Positions 41,129 through 50,763 are shown, numbered from the stretch's first letter. The stretch is 64,000 bases of DNA from Thiohalomonas denitrificans (GCF_900102855.1 NZ_FMWD01000007.1:109188-173187); one strand, 5' to 3'. Numbers and translations are program-made. Notes: generated by a model not told the origin, from the letters alone.

Positions 41129-42016
41129 TCAACCACTGCTGTCCCCCTTCGGGGCGGTGCTCCTGAGGAAATCCACCAGCACACTGCGGTGTGCCAGCAT
41201 CCGATCGATGGAGAAGTGGTTCGCACCCGGGACCACCAGCAGTTCGACATGTGTGCCACCGCGGGCATGCAGCTCATGGACATCGCCAACCGGAACCGTA
41301 CGGTCCCTGTCCCCATGAACGAGCAGTACGGGACACCTCACCCGGGTAATCGTGTTGCGCGGGGCAATAGCTTCAAAGCCTGCCCCGATCGCCTTTTCGA
41401 CGTAACGCAGAACCCAGCGACCCACCGGCCAATACGGAATGTGTTTGGCTGCCATCATCTGCCGCATCACTTCCGCCGGATGCGCGAAGGCGGCCACACT
41501 GACTACCGCGGTGATATCGTCGCGACGGGAGGCCAGCAGCAGGCTGGCAGCCGCCCCGACCGAATGACCCAGCAGGCCGATACCCACGCTATCGACCTCG
41601 GGACGGGTCTTGAGCCACTCGACCGCGTTCTCCAGATCTTCGGCGAAACGCGGCATCGAGGCAAAATCGTCATCATCACTGTTGCCATGGCAGCGCGCAT
41701 CGAACAGCAGGAGACCCCAGCCCGCCTCGTGGAGCATGGGAGCCAGCGGCAGCATGAATTCGGCGTTGCCGCCCCAGCCGTGCACCACCGCCATGACGGG
41801 CTGCGGCCCCTCGTCCCGTGGAGGAATAAACCAACCGAAGAGACGCTTGCCCCGTTCGGTAGGGAATTCGACGGTTTCGAAGGAGAGATCCCGATCGGCG
41901 GGCGTTCCGCGTTCCCGGTGGCGGGGAACCCGGAAGGCCCGCCGCACCACCCGCGGTGCCGCCCAGATCGAAGCACCTATCAACAGTGCAATGAAGATAT
42001 AGGGCCAGAACAGCAT
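41129..42016 (-). CDS. membrane-anchored alpha/beta hydrolase
   Basis: A 295-residue protein with an N-terminal membrane anchor (LFWPYIFIALLIGASIWAAP). The hydrolase fold follows: VVHGWGGNAEFMLPL, nucleophile GLLGHSVGAAASLL (Ser near 148), VLLVHGDRDRTVPVGDV (acid) and VPGANHFSIDRML (His). The family resembles BEM46/YqkD-like peptidase-type hydrolases. It lies 80 bases after the ASRT-like gene on the same strand and could belong to that operon. Confidence 0.85.
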   Translation of the reverse strand: MLFWPYIFIALLIGASIWAAPRVVRRAFRVPRHRERGTPADRDLSFETVEFPTERGKRLFGWFIPPRDEGPQPVMAVVHGWGGNAEFMLPLAPMLHEAGWGLLLFDARCHGNSDDDDFASMPRFAEDLENAVEWLKTRPEVDSVGIGLLGHSVGAAASLLLASRRDDITAVVSVAAFAHPAEVMRQMMAAKHIPYWPVGRWVLRYVEKAIGAGFEAIAPRNTITRVRCPVLLVHGDRDRTVPVGDVHELHARGGTHVELLVVPGANHFSIDRMLAHRSVLVDFLRSTAPKGDSSG

Positions 42017-42096
42017 GGTTCAGTTTGAAATACCGGTGGATGTCTACCGGAGGAGAGTCTCACCCCGGGGCAGTTTCCGCAAACGCCGGCACCGGC

Positions 42097-42471
42097 TCAA
42101 TCACTGCCGTAGGCCATCGTCGAGAGCAGTGCCAGCTCCGCCTGTCGGGAGTCGAGTCGGGTGTGTTGAACGACGATGGGTACATCCGATTCGATCACAC
42201 TGGCATAGTCGGTGTCGGTGGGAATCGGCTCCGGGTCGTCGAGATTGTTGAAACGAATATGCCGGGTACACCGGGGCGGCACGACAAACCGATAGGGACC
42301 GGCGGGTGCTCGGTCGCTGAAGAAGATGGTTATCACGATATTCGCCTCATCGTCGCCTGCGTTGAGGATGCATGCGGTTTCGTGCGAAGTCATGGCCGGT
42401 GCCGGACCGGTGCTGCTACCGGGTATATAACCCTCGGCGATTGCCCAGCGCCGTTTTCCGATCGGTTTCAT
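42097..42471 (-). CDS. sensory rhodopsin transducer-like protein (ASRT/DUF1362)
   Basis: A 124-residue protein. RRWAIAEGYIPGSSTGPAP, SHETACILNAGDDEANIVIT, FFSDRAPAGPYRFVVPPRC, FNNLDDPEPIPTDTDYASVI and VPIVVQHTRLDSRQAELALL match the Anabaena sensory rhodopsin transducer family almost motif for motif. In Anabaena it is the tetrameric soluble partner of a rhodopsin. Many homologues occur without rhodopsin and have been proposed to bind sugars in carbohydrate pathways. No rhodopsin gene is in this window. It ends the operon of TPP enzyme, enolase-type dehydratase and FAD/Fe-S oxidase, which favours the sugar-linked role. Confidence 0.9.
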   Translation of the reverse strand: MKPIGKRRWAIAEGYIPGSSTGPAPAMTSHETACILNAGDDEANIVITIFFSDRAPAGPYRFVVPPRCTRHIRFNNLDDPEPIPTDTDYASVIESDVPIVVQHTRLDSRQAELALLSTMAYGSD

Positions 42472-42487
42472 TACGGATCCTCCTGGT

Positions 42488-45424
42488 TTACTCGAACGGT
42501 TCCGGGGACTTGCTCGAAGCCGTTCCGGAAATACCTTTTTGCAACGCCATCTGCGCCACCTCGGCGATATGCAGGGCGCGGCGTCCGGTGGCCTGGCGGA
42601 TCTGCTCCCGGCAGGAATAGCCGTCGGTGATGACCAGGCGGTCGCGGGAGTTTCTCACTTCGGGCAGCAGCACCCTTTCCCCACAAGCGACGGACAGATC
42701 GTATTTATCCCTTTCAAAACCGAACGAGCCCGCCATTCCACAGCACCCGGTGGTTGGCATCGATGCGCGGATCCCCATGGCTTTCAGCAACGCCACGTCT
42801 GGCTCCGTCGACTGGAGGGCTTTATGGTTGCAGTGCAGGTGCAGCAGCGCTTCGCTATCCAGTGACGGCAGCTCAAAGCGTTCGGAATTTTCCTGCACGA
42901 AGGCGGCGAAGGAATAGGTTTGCCTGGCCAGACGCTGGGCCTGCGGCTCGTCGGGAAACAGATTCACGAGCTCGTCGATGAAGGTGGCACCGCAAGCCGG
43001 TTCCAGGGCGATAAAGGGAACACCGTCCGTGATCTCGTTGTGAAGCAGGCGAAGGTTGCGCTTCAGCAGCCGCTTGGCCCGGGGCAGCATCCCGATGTCA
43101 TACAGGGGCCGACCGCAGCAGACCTTCTTCTCCGGTACCATGACCCGATAGCCGCCCGCCTCCAGGACCTGGACCGCCGACTTCAGGATCTCGGGAAACC
43201 AGTAGTTGTTGAAAGTATCGGGCCAGAGCAGAACCGGAAGGCCGATCGGGTTCGGCGTTTCATGTTTTGCAAACCAGGCCTGAAAGGTCTGGTGCGCAAA
43301 ACGGGGGAGTTGGCGTTGTGGTGCAATCCCGATCATCCATTTCGCCAATCCACTCAACGGGGCTGAATGCATCAGGACATTGACGATTGCGGGGGATTTG
43401 GAGGCCCAGTGCGACCAGATGTCCAGGTGACCGAAGGCATAATGCTTCAGCGGCCTCGGACGAAGCTTGTAGTAGTGGTAATTGAATTCACCTTTATAGG
43501 TGGCCATATCCACATTGACAGGGCACTCCCCCTTGCAGCCTTTGCAGGCGAGACAGAGTTCAAGCGCATCTTTTACCGTCTCTTCACGCCAGCCATTGGT
43601 GATCACATCGCCTCTCACCATCTCGAACAGCAGCCGGGCGCGACCACGGGTCGAGTGTTTCTCTTCACGGGTGACCATGAAACTCGGACACATGGTACCG
43701 CCCTTCTCCCGCCGGCATTTTCCGACCCCCACACAGCGCAGTGCAAAGTTGGCGAAATCGCCTCTGTCCTCCGGTAGTTGAAACTCGGTTTTCAGGTGGG
43801 GCGGGTTGTAGTCGGTGCCAAGACGCAGGTTTTCATCCATCCGATAGGGATCGATCACCTTACCGGGATTCATCTTCCAGGTGGGGTCCCAGATACGTTT
43901 GAAACGGCGCATCGCCTCAACCAACTCCTCACCGAACATACGGGGCAAAAGCTCTCCCCTGGCCTGACCATCGCCATGTTCACCGGAGAATGAACCGCCC
44001 ATGCTGACCACCAGGTCGGCGGCCTCCTCGGCAAACTTGCGATACTGTTCGATGCCTTGGCGGGAACGCAGGTCGAAGTCGATGCGGGTGTGGATACAGC
44101 CCTGACCGAAGTGACCGTACAGGTCACATTCGTACCCATACTTGTCGAACAAATAACGCAGCGCTCGCAAATAGTCCCCAACGTGCTCGGGCGGTACCGC
44201 GGAGTCCTCCCAGCCGGGCCAGGTGTCTTTTTTTCCCGGCACATGTGCGGTGGCTCCCAGTCCCGATTCGCGGATTTCCCACACCCGGTTCTGCTCTTCA
44301 CGATCGGTGTAGAGATACATTTCCGGGGAATGGCTGGAGCTTTCCAGCGTCTTTTTGGCCCGCTCGGCCGTGCCTATCGCCTCCTCTTTTGTCCAGCCGC
44401 CAAACTCGCACAGGAGCCAGCCACGCCCTTGAGGCAGATAGGGAATGGACCCCAAATGCAGATTGGAGCGCCACATATCCCGGATCAGCCCAGCGTCCAG
44501 ACCCTCGATACCCAGCGGTCCAAATTGACGAATTTCAGGGACATGGTCACCGGCGGCGTAGACATCGGGATAACCGAGCACCAGCAGTGTCCGGTACGGC
44601 GGGCTGTCTACCAGCCGGACCTTGGCCTCCAGAACGGTGACACAGGTGGACTCCGTACCCACCAGGGCGCGGGCGATATTGAATCCCTTTTCGGGGAGTA
44701 ATTCGTCAAGGCTGTGTCCCGATACACGTCGGGGAATATCGGGATAGCGCCTGCGGATCTCCTCCGCATGCTGATCCACCAGCTGCTTGAGTTCCTGATA
44801 GATCCTGCCGCGCCTTTTTCCCTCCGCGATAATGGCTTCCAACTCTTCGTCCGAAGTAGCACCGACCGTCATGCGCAGACCATCGTAGGTAACGATATCC
44901 AGTTCGATAACGTTGTCGGCCGTTCGCCCCCCCATCATCGAATGCACGCCGCAGGAGTTGTCACCGATCATTCCACCGAGGGTGTTGTGCGTATGAGTGG
45001 CAGGGTCCGGTGCAAAGGTGAGCTGGTATTCTTCGGCGGCTTCGCGCAGGTTGTCGAGAATGACGCCGGGCTCTACCCGCGCCCACTTTTCCTCGGGATT
45101 GATCTCCAGTATGTGGTTCAGATGGATCGAAAGGTCCATCACCACCGCAGCATTACAGCACTGTCCGGCCAAAGAGGTACCGCAGCCGCGGTTCAACAGA
45201 GGTACTCGGTAGCGGCGGCAGGCGGCAATCGTTGCAACCACATCGTCCGCGCTTTTCGGGATCACCAATCCGATAGGTGGTTGTCGGTAATTGGAGCCAT
45301 CGGTGGCATAGAGGGCGCGGCTCCCTGCATCGAACTTGACATCGCCGGAAACCGTGCTGCGAAGTGCAGTGATTAGCCCTTCGACGTTGAGGTCATCAAT
45401 GACGGTCCGATGTTGAGCTTCCAT
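42488..45424 (-). CDS. large FAD-linked oxidase with Fe-S domain (YdiJ/D-2-hydroxyacid dehydrogenase type)
   Basis: A 978-residue protein. Residues about 45-240 are a PCMH-type FAD domain (GLVIPKSADDVVATIAACRR, RGCGTSLAGQCCNAAVVMDL). Next is an FAD-oxidase C-terminal domain with HFGQGCIHTRIDFDLRSRQG and FSGEHGDGQARGELL. Then come a 4Fe-4S domain (CVGVGKCRREKGGTMCPSF, LCLACKGCKGECPVNVDM) and CCG-type domains (KVCCGRPLYDIG, TGCCGMAGSFGFERDKYDLS). The architecture matches YdiJ and related D-2-hydroxyacid oxidising enzymes. The substrate is not predictable; the operon suggests a sugar acid derivative. It starts 12 bases after the enolase-type gene. Confidence 0.9.
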   Translation of the reverse strand: MEAQHRTVIDDLNVEGLITALRSTVSGDVKFDAGSRALYATDGSNYRQPPIGLVIPKSADDVVATIAACRRYRVPLLNRGCGTSLAGQCCNAAVVMDLSIHLNHILEINPEEKWARVEPGVILDNLREAAEEYQLTFAPDPATHTHNTLGGMIGDNSCGVHSMMGGRTADNVIELDIVTYDGLRMTVGATSDEELEAIIAEGKRRGRIYQELKQLVDQHAEEIRRRYPDIPRRVSGHSLDELLPEKGFNIARALVGTESTCVTVLEAKVRLVDSPPYRTLLVLGYPDVYAAGDHVPEIRQFGPLGIEGLDAGLIRDMWRSNLHLGSIPYLPQGRGWLLCEFGGWTKEEAIGTAERAKKTLESSSHSPEMYLYTDREEQNRVWEIRESGLGATAHVPGKKDTWPGWEDSAVPPEHVGDYLRALRYLFDKYGYECDLYGHFGQGCIHTRIDFDLRSRQGIEQYRKFAEEAADLVVSMGGSFSGEHGDGQARGELLPRMFGEELVEAMRRFKRIWDPTWKMNPGKVIDPYRMDENLRLGTDYNPPHLKTEFQLPEDRGDFANFALRCVGVGKCRREKGGTMCPSFMVTREEKHSTRGRARLLFEMVRGDVITNGWREETVKDALELCLACKGCKGECPVNVDMATYKGEFNYHYYKLRPRPLKHYAFGHLDIWSHWASKSPAIVNVLMHSAPLSGLAKWMIGIAPQRQLPRFAHQTFQAWFAKHETPNPIGLPVLLWPDTFNNYWFPEILKSAVQVLEAGGYRVMVPEKKVCCGRPLYDIGMLPRAKRLLKRNLRLLHNEITDGVPFIALEPACGATFIDELVNLFPDEPQAQRLARQTYSFAAFVQENSERFELPSLDSEALLHLHCNHKALQSTEPDVALLKAMGIRASMPTTGCCGMAGSFGFERDKYDLSVACGERVLLPEVRNSRDRLVITDGYSCREQIRQATGRRALHIAEVAQMALQKGISGTASSKSPEPFE

Positions 45425-45436
45425 CTCTTCTCCTAA

Positions 45437-46537
45437 TCAGACCGCGAAACGTTCCGCATCCCTGTGACGAAACGTCAATCCCAAGCCGGGCCGTGACCGA
45501 TCGGGCCGCAGCCTTCCCCTCGCGGGCTCCACAAAACCGTCGAACAGCATGCGCTCGATTCGCACATGGTCGTGAAACCATTCCATGTGTCGGACGCCGC
45601 GGGTGGCGCAGGCCGGATGCAAATGCAGGGCTGGTGCGGTGTGGGTTGAGAGGGGAATATGAAAGGCATCGCTGAGCGCTGTCACCCGAAGGAACCCGCT
45701 AATGCCCATGCAGCGCGTGGCATCTACCTGAAGCACATCCACCGACCCGGACTCCAGCATACGACGGAAATCGACCGGGACGTAGCCGTATTCACCGGCA
45801 CTGACTTCCAGTCCCGACGGCGCGCGATCGCGAACCATCCGCAGTCCTTCAAGGTCATCCGACGAGACCGGCTCTTCAAACCAATTGACGCCGTGAGCGG
45901 AAAAGACCTCGGCTTTTTCCAGCGCCTGTTTACGGGCATAGGCTCCATTGGCATCGACGAAGAGCTGGACGCCGGACCCAATCGCATCGCGAGCGCAACC
46001 TACCCTTTCAGCATCCCGGTGCGGCTCCCTTCCCACCTTCATCTTGACTGCGAGCAACCCCTGTTCTGCCCATCCGCCCAATTGACTGGACAGTTCTCGG
46101 TGGGTGTAGGCTGTGAACCCGCCGCTGCCGTAGATCATCATGTCCGCGTGATACTGGCCGAGCAGTGTCACCAGTGGGAGCTCAAGCAGTTTCCCCTTAA
46201 GGTCCCAGAGTGCGGTATCCACAGCGCTGATCGCTGCTGCCGCCAGGCCGAACCTGCCGAGATTGCGAACCACCACCTGCATCTCCCACCATCGTGCCGC
46301 AATGGCCAGGGCATCGACCCCTTCCAGTAATGGGATCAGCTTGTCCTGCAGCAATCGCGCGGTAGCGACTCCGCTATAGGTGTAACCGATGCCGACCCGG
46401 CCGCCAGCCTCCAACTCCACCAGAACCAGTGTGGTCTTGTCCCAGGCCAGCGTGCCATCGGATTCGGGCGAGTCGGTGGGCACCGTATAAGCCGAAACCG
46501 TCACGCTTCGAATGGCCGTATCCTTCACCGCCTTCAC
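45437..46537 (-). CDS. enolase-superfamily enzyme, mandelate racemase subgroup
   Basis: A 366-residue enzyme: N-terminal capping domain (1-125) and TIM barrel. Catalytic pieces: K-M-K in LLAVKMKVGREP, Asp in LFVDANGAY, Glu in NWFEEPVSS and VSAGEYGYV (three metal ligands), Asp in DVLQVDATRCMG and His in PLSTHTAPALHLHP (the Asp-His dyad). The KxK plus His-Asp pattern marks the mandelate racemase subgroup, mostly acid-sugar dehydratases and lactone cycloisomerases. The ATG overlaps the TPP gene stop (ATGA), so they are co-translated. Confidence 0.88.
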   Translation of the reverse strand: MKAVKDTAIRSVTVSAYTVPTDSPESDGTLAWDKTTLVLVELEAGGRVGIGYTYSGVATARLLQDKLIPLLEGVDALAIAARWWEMQVVVRNLGRFGLAAAAISAVDTALWDLKGKLLELPLVTLLGQYHADMMIYGSGGFTAYTHRELSSQLGGWAEQGLLAVKMKVGREPHRDAERVGCARDAIGSGVQLFVDANGAYARKQALEKAEVFSAHGVNWFEEPVSSDDLEGLRMVRDRAPSGLEVSAGEYGYVPVDFRRMLESGSVDVLQVDATRCMGISGFLRVTALSDAFHIPLSTHTAPALHLHPACATRGVRHMEWFHDHVRIERMLFDGFVEPARGRLRPDRSRPGLGLTFRHRDAERFAV

Positions 46538-48321
46538 TTGCGCGGGAATACATCATCCATGAAGTCCCTGGCGGACTTCCTGATGATCCCGGCCGTTTCA
46601 GGATCACCATGCAAAATAGCGGTCATGTATTTCTTCGCCTGATCGAAGCGAATGTGAGGAGGAAGAGGCGGGACCTGCGGATCACATCGCACATCGACCA
46701 GTGCCGGCCGGTCGGCCGCCAGTGCCTCATCGAATGCGGCTGCAAGCTCCTCGGGTTTCTCGACCCGAATCCCCTTGAACCCGATCAGCTCAGCGTAAGC
46801 CGCATAGGCGAACTCGGGGATATCTTGGGTCGCCGGGTTTTTGGGATCGCCGGCCAGTACCCGCTGCTCCCAGGTCACCTGGTTTAGGTCATGATTATTG
46901 AGCACGACGATGACCAGCGTCGGGCTCGACCAGCGCTTGTAATACTTGGCTGCGGTAATCAGCTCGCTATTGCCGTTCATTTGCATCGCACCATCGCCCA
47001 CGGCGGCGATGACCGCCCTGTCCGGGTGAGCAAATTTGGCCGCAATCGCATAGGGAACGCCCGGACCCATAGTGGCCAAGCCTCCCGATAGAGACGCCAT
47101 CATGCCATCACGAATCTTGAGGTCCCGGGCATACCAATTGGCGGCGGAACCGGAATCGGCGGTGATGATGCAGTTGTCCGGCAACTTGGCCGAGAGTTCC
47201 CAGAACACCCGTTGCGGATTGATCGGATCGGCGCTTTCCATGGCACGCGCCTCGAGGGTCTTCCACCAGTCCGCCACCTCCTTTTCGATATTTTCACGCC
47301 AGGAGCGATCACTCTTTTTCTCCAGAAACGGAATGAGTGCCCGCAGGGTGTCGGCGGTATCGCCCGTCAGCGGCACCTCCATCGGGTAGCGCATGGAGAG
47401 CTTGCGTGGGTCGATGTCGATTTGGACTCCGCGCGCATCGCCTTCCTTGGGGAGCCATTCCGAATAGGGAAAACTCGAACCGATCATGAACAGCGTGTCG
47501 CAATCGCTCATCATTTTCCAACTCGGCTTGCTGCCCAGGAGTCCGATCGGGCCCGTCACAAAAGGCAAGTCGTCCGCTAACACAGCCTTGCCCAGCAAAG
47601 CCTTGGCGATACCGGCACCCAGCAGGTCTGCCACCTGTAACACTTCGTCCCTGGCACCCTGAGCACCGGCACCGATCAGCACGGCAACCTTCTTGCCCGC
47701 ATTGAGCACCGCCGCTGCCCGTTCAAGGTCCTCGGTTCTGGGTACCACGCGTGGAGCGGTGTAACCCATACCGGAATGGACACTTCCATGCATTCGGGGC
47801 GGTTTTTTAACCGCCGACTGCTCCTGGATATCGGCAGGGATGATAATGGCAGTCACCTGGCGCTCGGCCATGGCAATCCGCATTGCACGGTCCACGACAT
47901 GCCGCAGCTGGGCGGGGTGCATGATGGTATGAATGTACTCGTGGGCTACATCTTTGAACAGAACCTGCAGATCGACTTCCTGCTGATAGTCCCCGCCGAG
48001 AGCCATGGTTTTCTGTTGGCCGACAATCGCCAATACCGGTTGGTGGTCAAGCTTGGCATCATAAAGGCCGTTGAGAAGATGGATTGCGCCGGGCCCGGAA
48101 GTGGCAAGGCACACCCCGACCTCACCGGTGAATTTGGCGTGGGCACTCGCCATGAACGCCGCCATCTCTTCATGGCGCACCTGGATGAACTCCAGCTTCT
48201 CCTTTGCCCGTTCCAGCGCACCAACGATTCCATTAATGCCATCGCCTGGATAGCCGAAGATACGGCGAACACCCCAACCATGCAGCCGTTCGAGCAGAAA
48301 ATCACTGACCTGATCTGCCAT
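46534..48321 (-). CDS. TPP-dependent enzyme, pyruvate oxidase/PoxB-like
   Basis: A 595-residue three-domain TPP enzyme. The activating Glu is E51 in VRHEEMAAFMASAH, and the C-terminal diphosphate motif is GDGAMQMNGNSELITAA..VLNNHDLN. The middle domain is Rossmann-like (KKVAVLIGAGAQGARDEVLQ). It most resembles PoxB and related TPP-requiring proteins, not acetohydroxyacid synthase. The C-terminal membrane-binding peptide of E. coli PoxB is not evident. It is the first gene of the putative sugar-acid operon, so a 2-oxo-acid product of the dehydratase is a possible substrate (inference). Confidence 0.85.
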   Translation of the reverse strand: MADQVSDFLLERLHGWGVRRIFGYPGDGINGIVGALERAKEKLEFIQVRHEEMAAFMASAHAKFTGEVGVCLATSGPGAIHLLNGLYDAKLDHQPVLAIVGQQKTMALGGDYQQEVDLQVLFKDVAHEYIHTIMHPAQLRHVVDRAMRIAMAERQVTAIIIPADIQEQSAVKKPPRMHGSVHSGMGYTAPRVVPRTEDLERAAAVLNAGKKVAVLIGAGAQGARDEVLQVADLLGAGIAKALLGKAVLADDLPFVTGPIGLLGSKPSWKMMSDCDTLFMIGSSFPYSEWLPKEGDARGVQIDIDPRKLSMRYPMEVPLTGDTADTLRALIPFLEKKSDRSWRENIEKEVADWWKTLEARAMESADPINPQRVFWELSAKLPDNCIITADSGSAANWYARDLKIRDGMMASLSGGLATMGPGVPYAIAAKFAHPDRAVIAAVGDGAMQMNGNSELITAAKYYKRWSSPTLVIVVLNNHDLNQVTWEQRVLAGDPKNPATQDIPEFAYAAYAELIGFKGIRVEKPEELAAAFDEALAADRPALVDVRCDPQVPPLPPHIRFDQAKKYMTAILHGDPETAGIIRKSARDFMDDVFPRK

Positions 48322-48502
48322 GAAACCCCCTTCCTTGGGAATCCGTGAATGCTCCTTGTTGCGTTAAAAACTAGCGGTTACCCAGGCATTTTCCAGGGAC
48401 GATGGCGGCGGGAAAATCGATAGCTATGACGAAGAGAAAGCTGCAGGCGAAGTGCTCGATCCAACCGAGACGACGGGGGAGCGTAGCGGCTGCGGCACCG
48501 AG

Positions 48503-48606
48503 CGGGGTGCAACTCGTTGATATTGGGGCGTCGGCCGCACGGACGCGGCCGTCGAGCCTACAGGAACGTATTCATGGCATCCCCAATATCAATGAGTTGC
48601 ACCCCG
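48503..48606. repeat. long hairpin between TPP operon and hsp20
   Basis: Arms of 26 bases (CGGGGTGCAACTCGTTGATA.. at 48503-48528 and its complement at 48581-48606) differ at one base. The loop has a second hairpin (TCGGCCGC..GCGGCCGTCGA) and the segment GCCTACAGGAACGTATTCAT. This stands in a 331-base gene-free gap that otherwise shows nothing recognisable. It could form a very stable RNA stem. It resembles one hairpin module of the elements at 18151 and 38202 in build, though not clearly in sequence. Confidence 0.75.
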
Positions 48607-48652
48607 CCCCACCGTTAGCTGATCGGTTTCGAGGCCCGGTGCCCGAACAGAG

Positions 48653-49144
48653 CTATTCCACCTTGATGGAATGCCGCTTGGCACGCTCGACCTTCGGCAT
48701 GGTCAGCTCCAGCACCCCTTCCTTGAAAGTGGCCTTGGTCTTGTCGCCATCCACATCAGCCGGCAGCGTGACCGTACGTGAAAAGGCACCACGGCTGATC
48801 TCGCTACGGTAGTAGTTTTCCTCCGATTCCTTTTCCTCGTGATGACTGGAGCCGCGAATGGTGACACTGTTGTCGCTCATGGAAACATCGATGGAGTCCT
48901 TGTCGATTCCCGGCATCTCCGCTCGCAGCACAATTTCTGCCTCCCGATCGATGATGTCGACCGGTGGTATCTTGACGCCCGGTGCAATTTCTCCCAAAAG
49001 CGGTGCCATTCGCATCGGACGTGGCCAACCCGAGGGGAAGAAACTCTCGAACATCCGCTCCATCTCGTCGAAGGGGGTCGGCATTCGCTGACCCATCGGG
49101 CTTTCCCGCCGAGTGGTGATTTCCTGTTTGTTTTCCTTAGCCAT
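48653..49144 (-). CDS. small heat shock protein, Hsp20 family
   Basis: A 163-residue chaperone. The alpha-crystallin domain spans about 55-160: PPVDIIDREAEIVLRAEMPG, VTIRGSSHHEEKESEENYYR, RTVTLPADVDGDKTKATFKE, and the conserved GVLELTMPK. ATG 49144 has a perfect AGGAGG 8 bases upstream; the longer frame to 49180 is unlikely. It ends near a long hairpin repeat and lies 57 bases after the DegP-like protease on the same strand, a natural pairing of protein quality-control genes. Confidence 0.92.
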   Translation of the reverse strand: MAKENKQEITTRRESPMGQRMPTPFDEMERMFESFFPSGWPRPMRMAPLLGEIAPGVKIPPVDIIDREAEIVLRAEMPGIDKDSIDVSMSDNSVTIRGSSHHEEKESEENYYRSEISRGAFSRTVTLPADVDGDKTKATFKEGVLELTMPKVERAKRHSIKVE

Positions 49145-49201
49145 GTTTACTTCCTCCTTTTCCAGTTTGGTATACTGCACCGGTACTCCGGCAAGTGCTT
49201 G

Positions 49202-50614
49202 CTACTTGCTGGACGGCAAGTCCAGGGCCACGAAGAGCGGCTGTTCACCGCGCCGAATCAAGACTGCTACCGTTCTTCCACCGGGAAGCTCTTCCAGCAA
49301 TTGCTGAAACTGTAGGGGATTGCGAACCTCCTCTCCGGCAAATCGCTGAATAATATCCCCAGGTTGAATGCCGGCACTGGCGGCCGGTCCCGGAGAGACA
49401 TTCTCGACCAGTACACCCGGCTCCCCCCCCTCCGGAGGCAATTCACTCACAGAGATGCCGAGGCGCCCCTCCTCGGGGCTTTGGCGCTCCTGGCGTTCCC
49501 TGGTGGCGCCACCGGCCACTTCCTCTGGCAGTTCACCGACTTCGAGCCGTATCTCTTGCTCACGGCCATCACGAACAAGGTTAATCGACACGGTTTTCCC
49601 GACTTCGGTCCCCGCCACGACTGTCGGCAATTCATCGGCGTTCGATATGGGCTGCCCGTCAAAAGAGAGAATGACGTCTCCCGATTGGAGACCGGCGGCC
49701 GCGGCAGGGCTATCATCCATGACGGCACTCACCAGGGCACCGCGTCGTTCATCCAGGCCGAACGATTCAGCCAATTCGGGGCTCACCTCCTGGATCATCA
49801 CACCGAGCCAGCCGCGACTCACCCTCCCCTCGGTGCGTAACTGCTCCGCCACATCCATGGCCACATTGATTGGAATAGCGAACGAGACACCCATATAACC
49901 ACCGGTACCACTGTAGATCATGGAGTTAACCCCAATCACCCGGCCATCCAGACTAAACAGCGGGCCTCCGGAATTGCCCGGATTAACCGCCGCATCCGTT
50001 TGAATGAACGGGATGTAGGAGTCGCCGGGAAGGCTGCGTCCCAGCCCTGAAATGATGCCTTGCGTGGCCGTATGCTGGAGTCCGAAAGGTGCGCCGATGG
50101 CCATTACCCACTGGCCCACCTTGAGCTGGTCCGAATCACCGATGGGAGCCACGGAAAGATCGGTGGCATCGATTTTCAAAAGCGCGAGGTCACTGGGCAG
50201 ATCCTCGCCAACGACCTCGGCCGTTAACTGACGCCGGTCCGAGAGTGTTACCCGGATTTTCTCTCCCTGAACCACATGAGCGTTGGTAAGCACATAACCA
50301 TCGTCGGAAATAATGAAACCCGAGCCCATGGACTGCAGCAGCTGCGCCGGTGGACCCTGACCATCATGAGGCGACTCGAAGAACTTTTGGAAGTAGTCGT
50401 ACAGTGGGCTGTCCTCGGGAATCGGCAACTGCTCCAGTATTCCGCCCTCCCCTCCGGTAACTTCCTCGGAGGTGATGCTGACCACTGAACTCCTGTGCTT
50501 CTCCACCAAAGGTACAAAGTCAGGCTGCGCCTGCGCCAGCTGAATGCCCAAAACAAGTATCGCCGCTGTCAAAAGCGAGCGGGCGTGACGAACCGGAAAT
50601 ATCGCACTAGCCAT
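49202..50614 (-). CDS. periplasmic serine protease, DegP/DegQ/MucD type
   Basis: About 470 residues. Signal peptide SLLTAAILVLGIQLAQAQ. The catalytic triad is H113 (TNAHVVQG), D142 (SDLALLKID) and S215 (NPGNSGGPLF). Two PDZ domains follow (about 280-370 and 390-470; RGWLGVMIQEVS, GLQSGDVILSFDG, GIQPGDIIQRF). The missing long LA loop makes it closer to MucD/DegQ than DegP. ATG 50614 is chosen because it begins the signal peptide; another ATG is in frame upstream. It degrades misfolded envelope proteins. Confidence 0.9.
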   Translation of the reverse strand: MASAIFPVRHARSLLTAAILVLGIQLAQAQPDFVPLVEKHRSSVVSITSEEVTGGEGGILEQLPIPEDSPLYDYFQKFFESPHDGQGPPAQLLQSMGSGFIISDDGYVLTNAHVVQGEKIRVTLSDRRQLTAEVVGEDLPSDLALLKIDATDLSVAPIGDSDQLKVGQWVMAIGAPFGLQHTATQGIISGLGRSLPGDSYIPFIQTDAAVNPGNSGGPLFSLDGRVIGVNSMIYSGTGGYMGVSFAIPINVAMDVAEQLRTEGRVSRGWLGVMIQEVSPELAESFGLDERRGALVSAVMDDSPAAAAGLQSGDVILSFDGQPISNADELPTVVAGTEVGKTVSINLVRDGREQEIRLEVGELPEEVAGGATRERQERQSPEEGRLGISVSELPPEGGEPGVLVENVSPGPAASAGIQPGDIIQRFAGEEVRNPLQFQQLLEELPGGRTVAVLIRRGEQPLFVALDLPSSK

Positions 50615-50763
50615 GTAGATCACCAAGTCCAACCCCGTTTCGATAAGCCTATACACGGCCATCCTCTCCCGCCACCAGGAATCGCCCCACAGAGACAAGG
50701 CATTGGCTCGAAAAGTTGGGCTACCTTTTGGAAAGGTTTATGAAAAAAAACCGGGGAGTTGCC

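Noticed and set aside
49145-49201. Heat-shock (sigma-32) promoter before hsp20
   Set aside because: No CTTGAAA/CCCCAT pair with proper spacing is visible in the 57-base gap.
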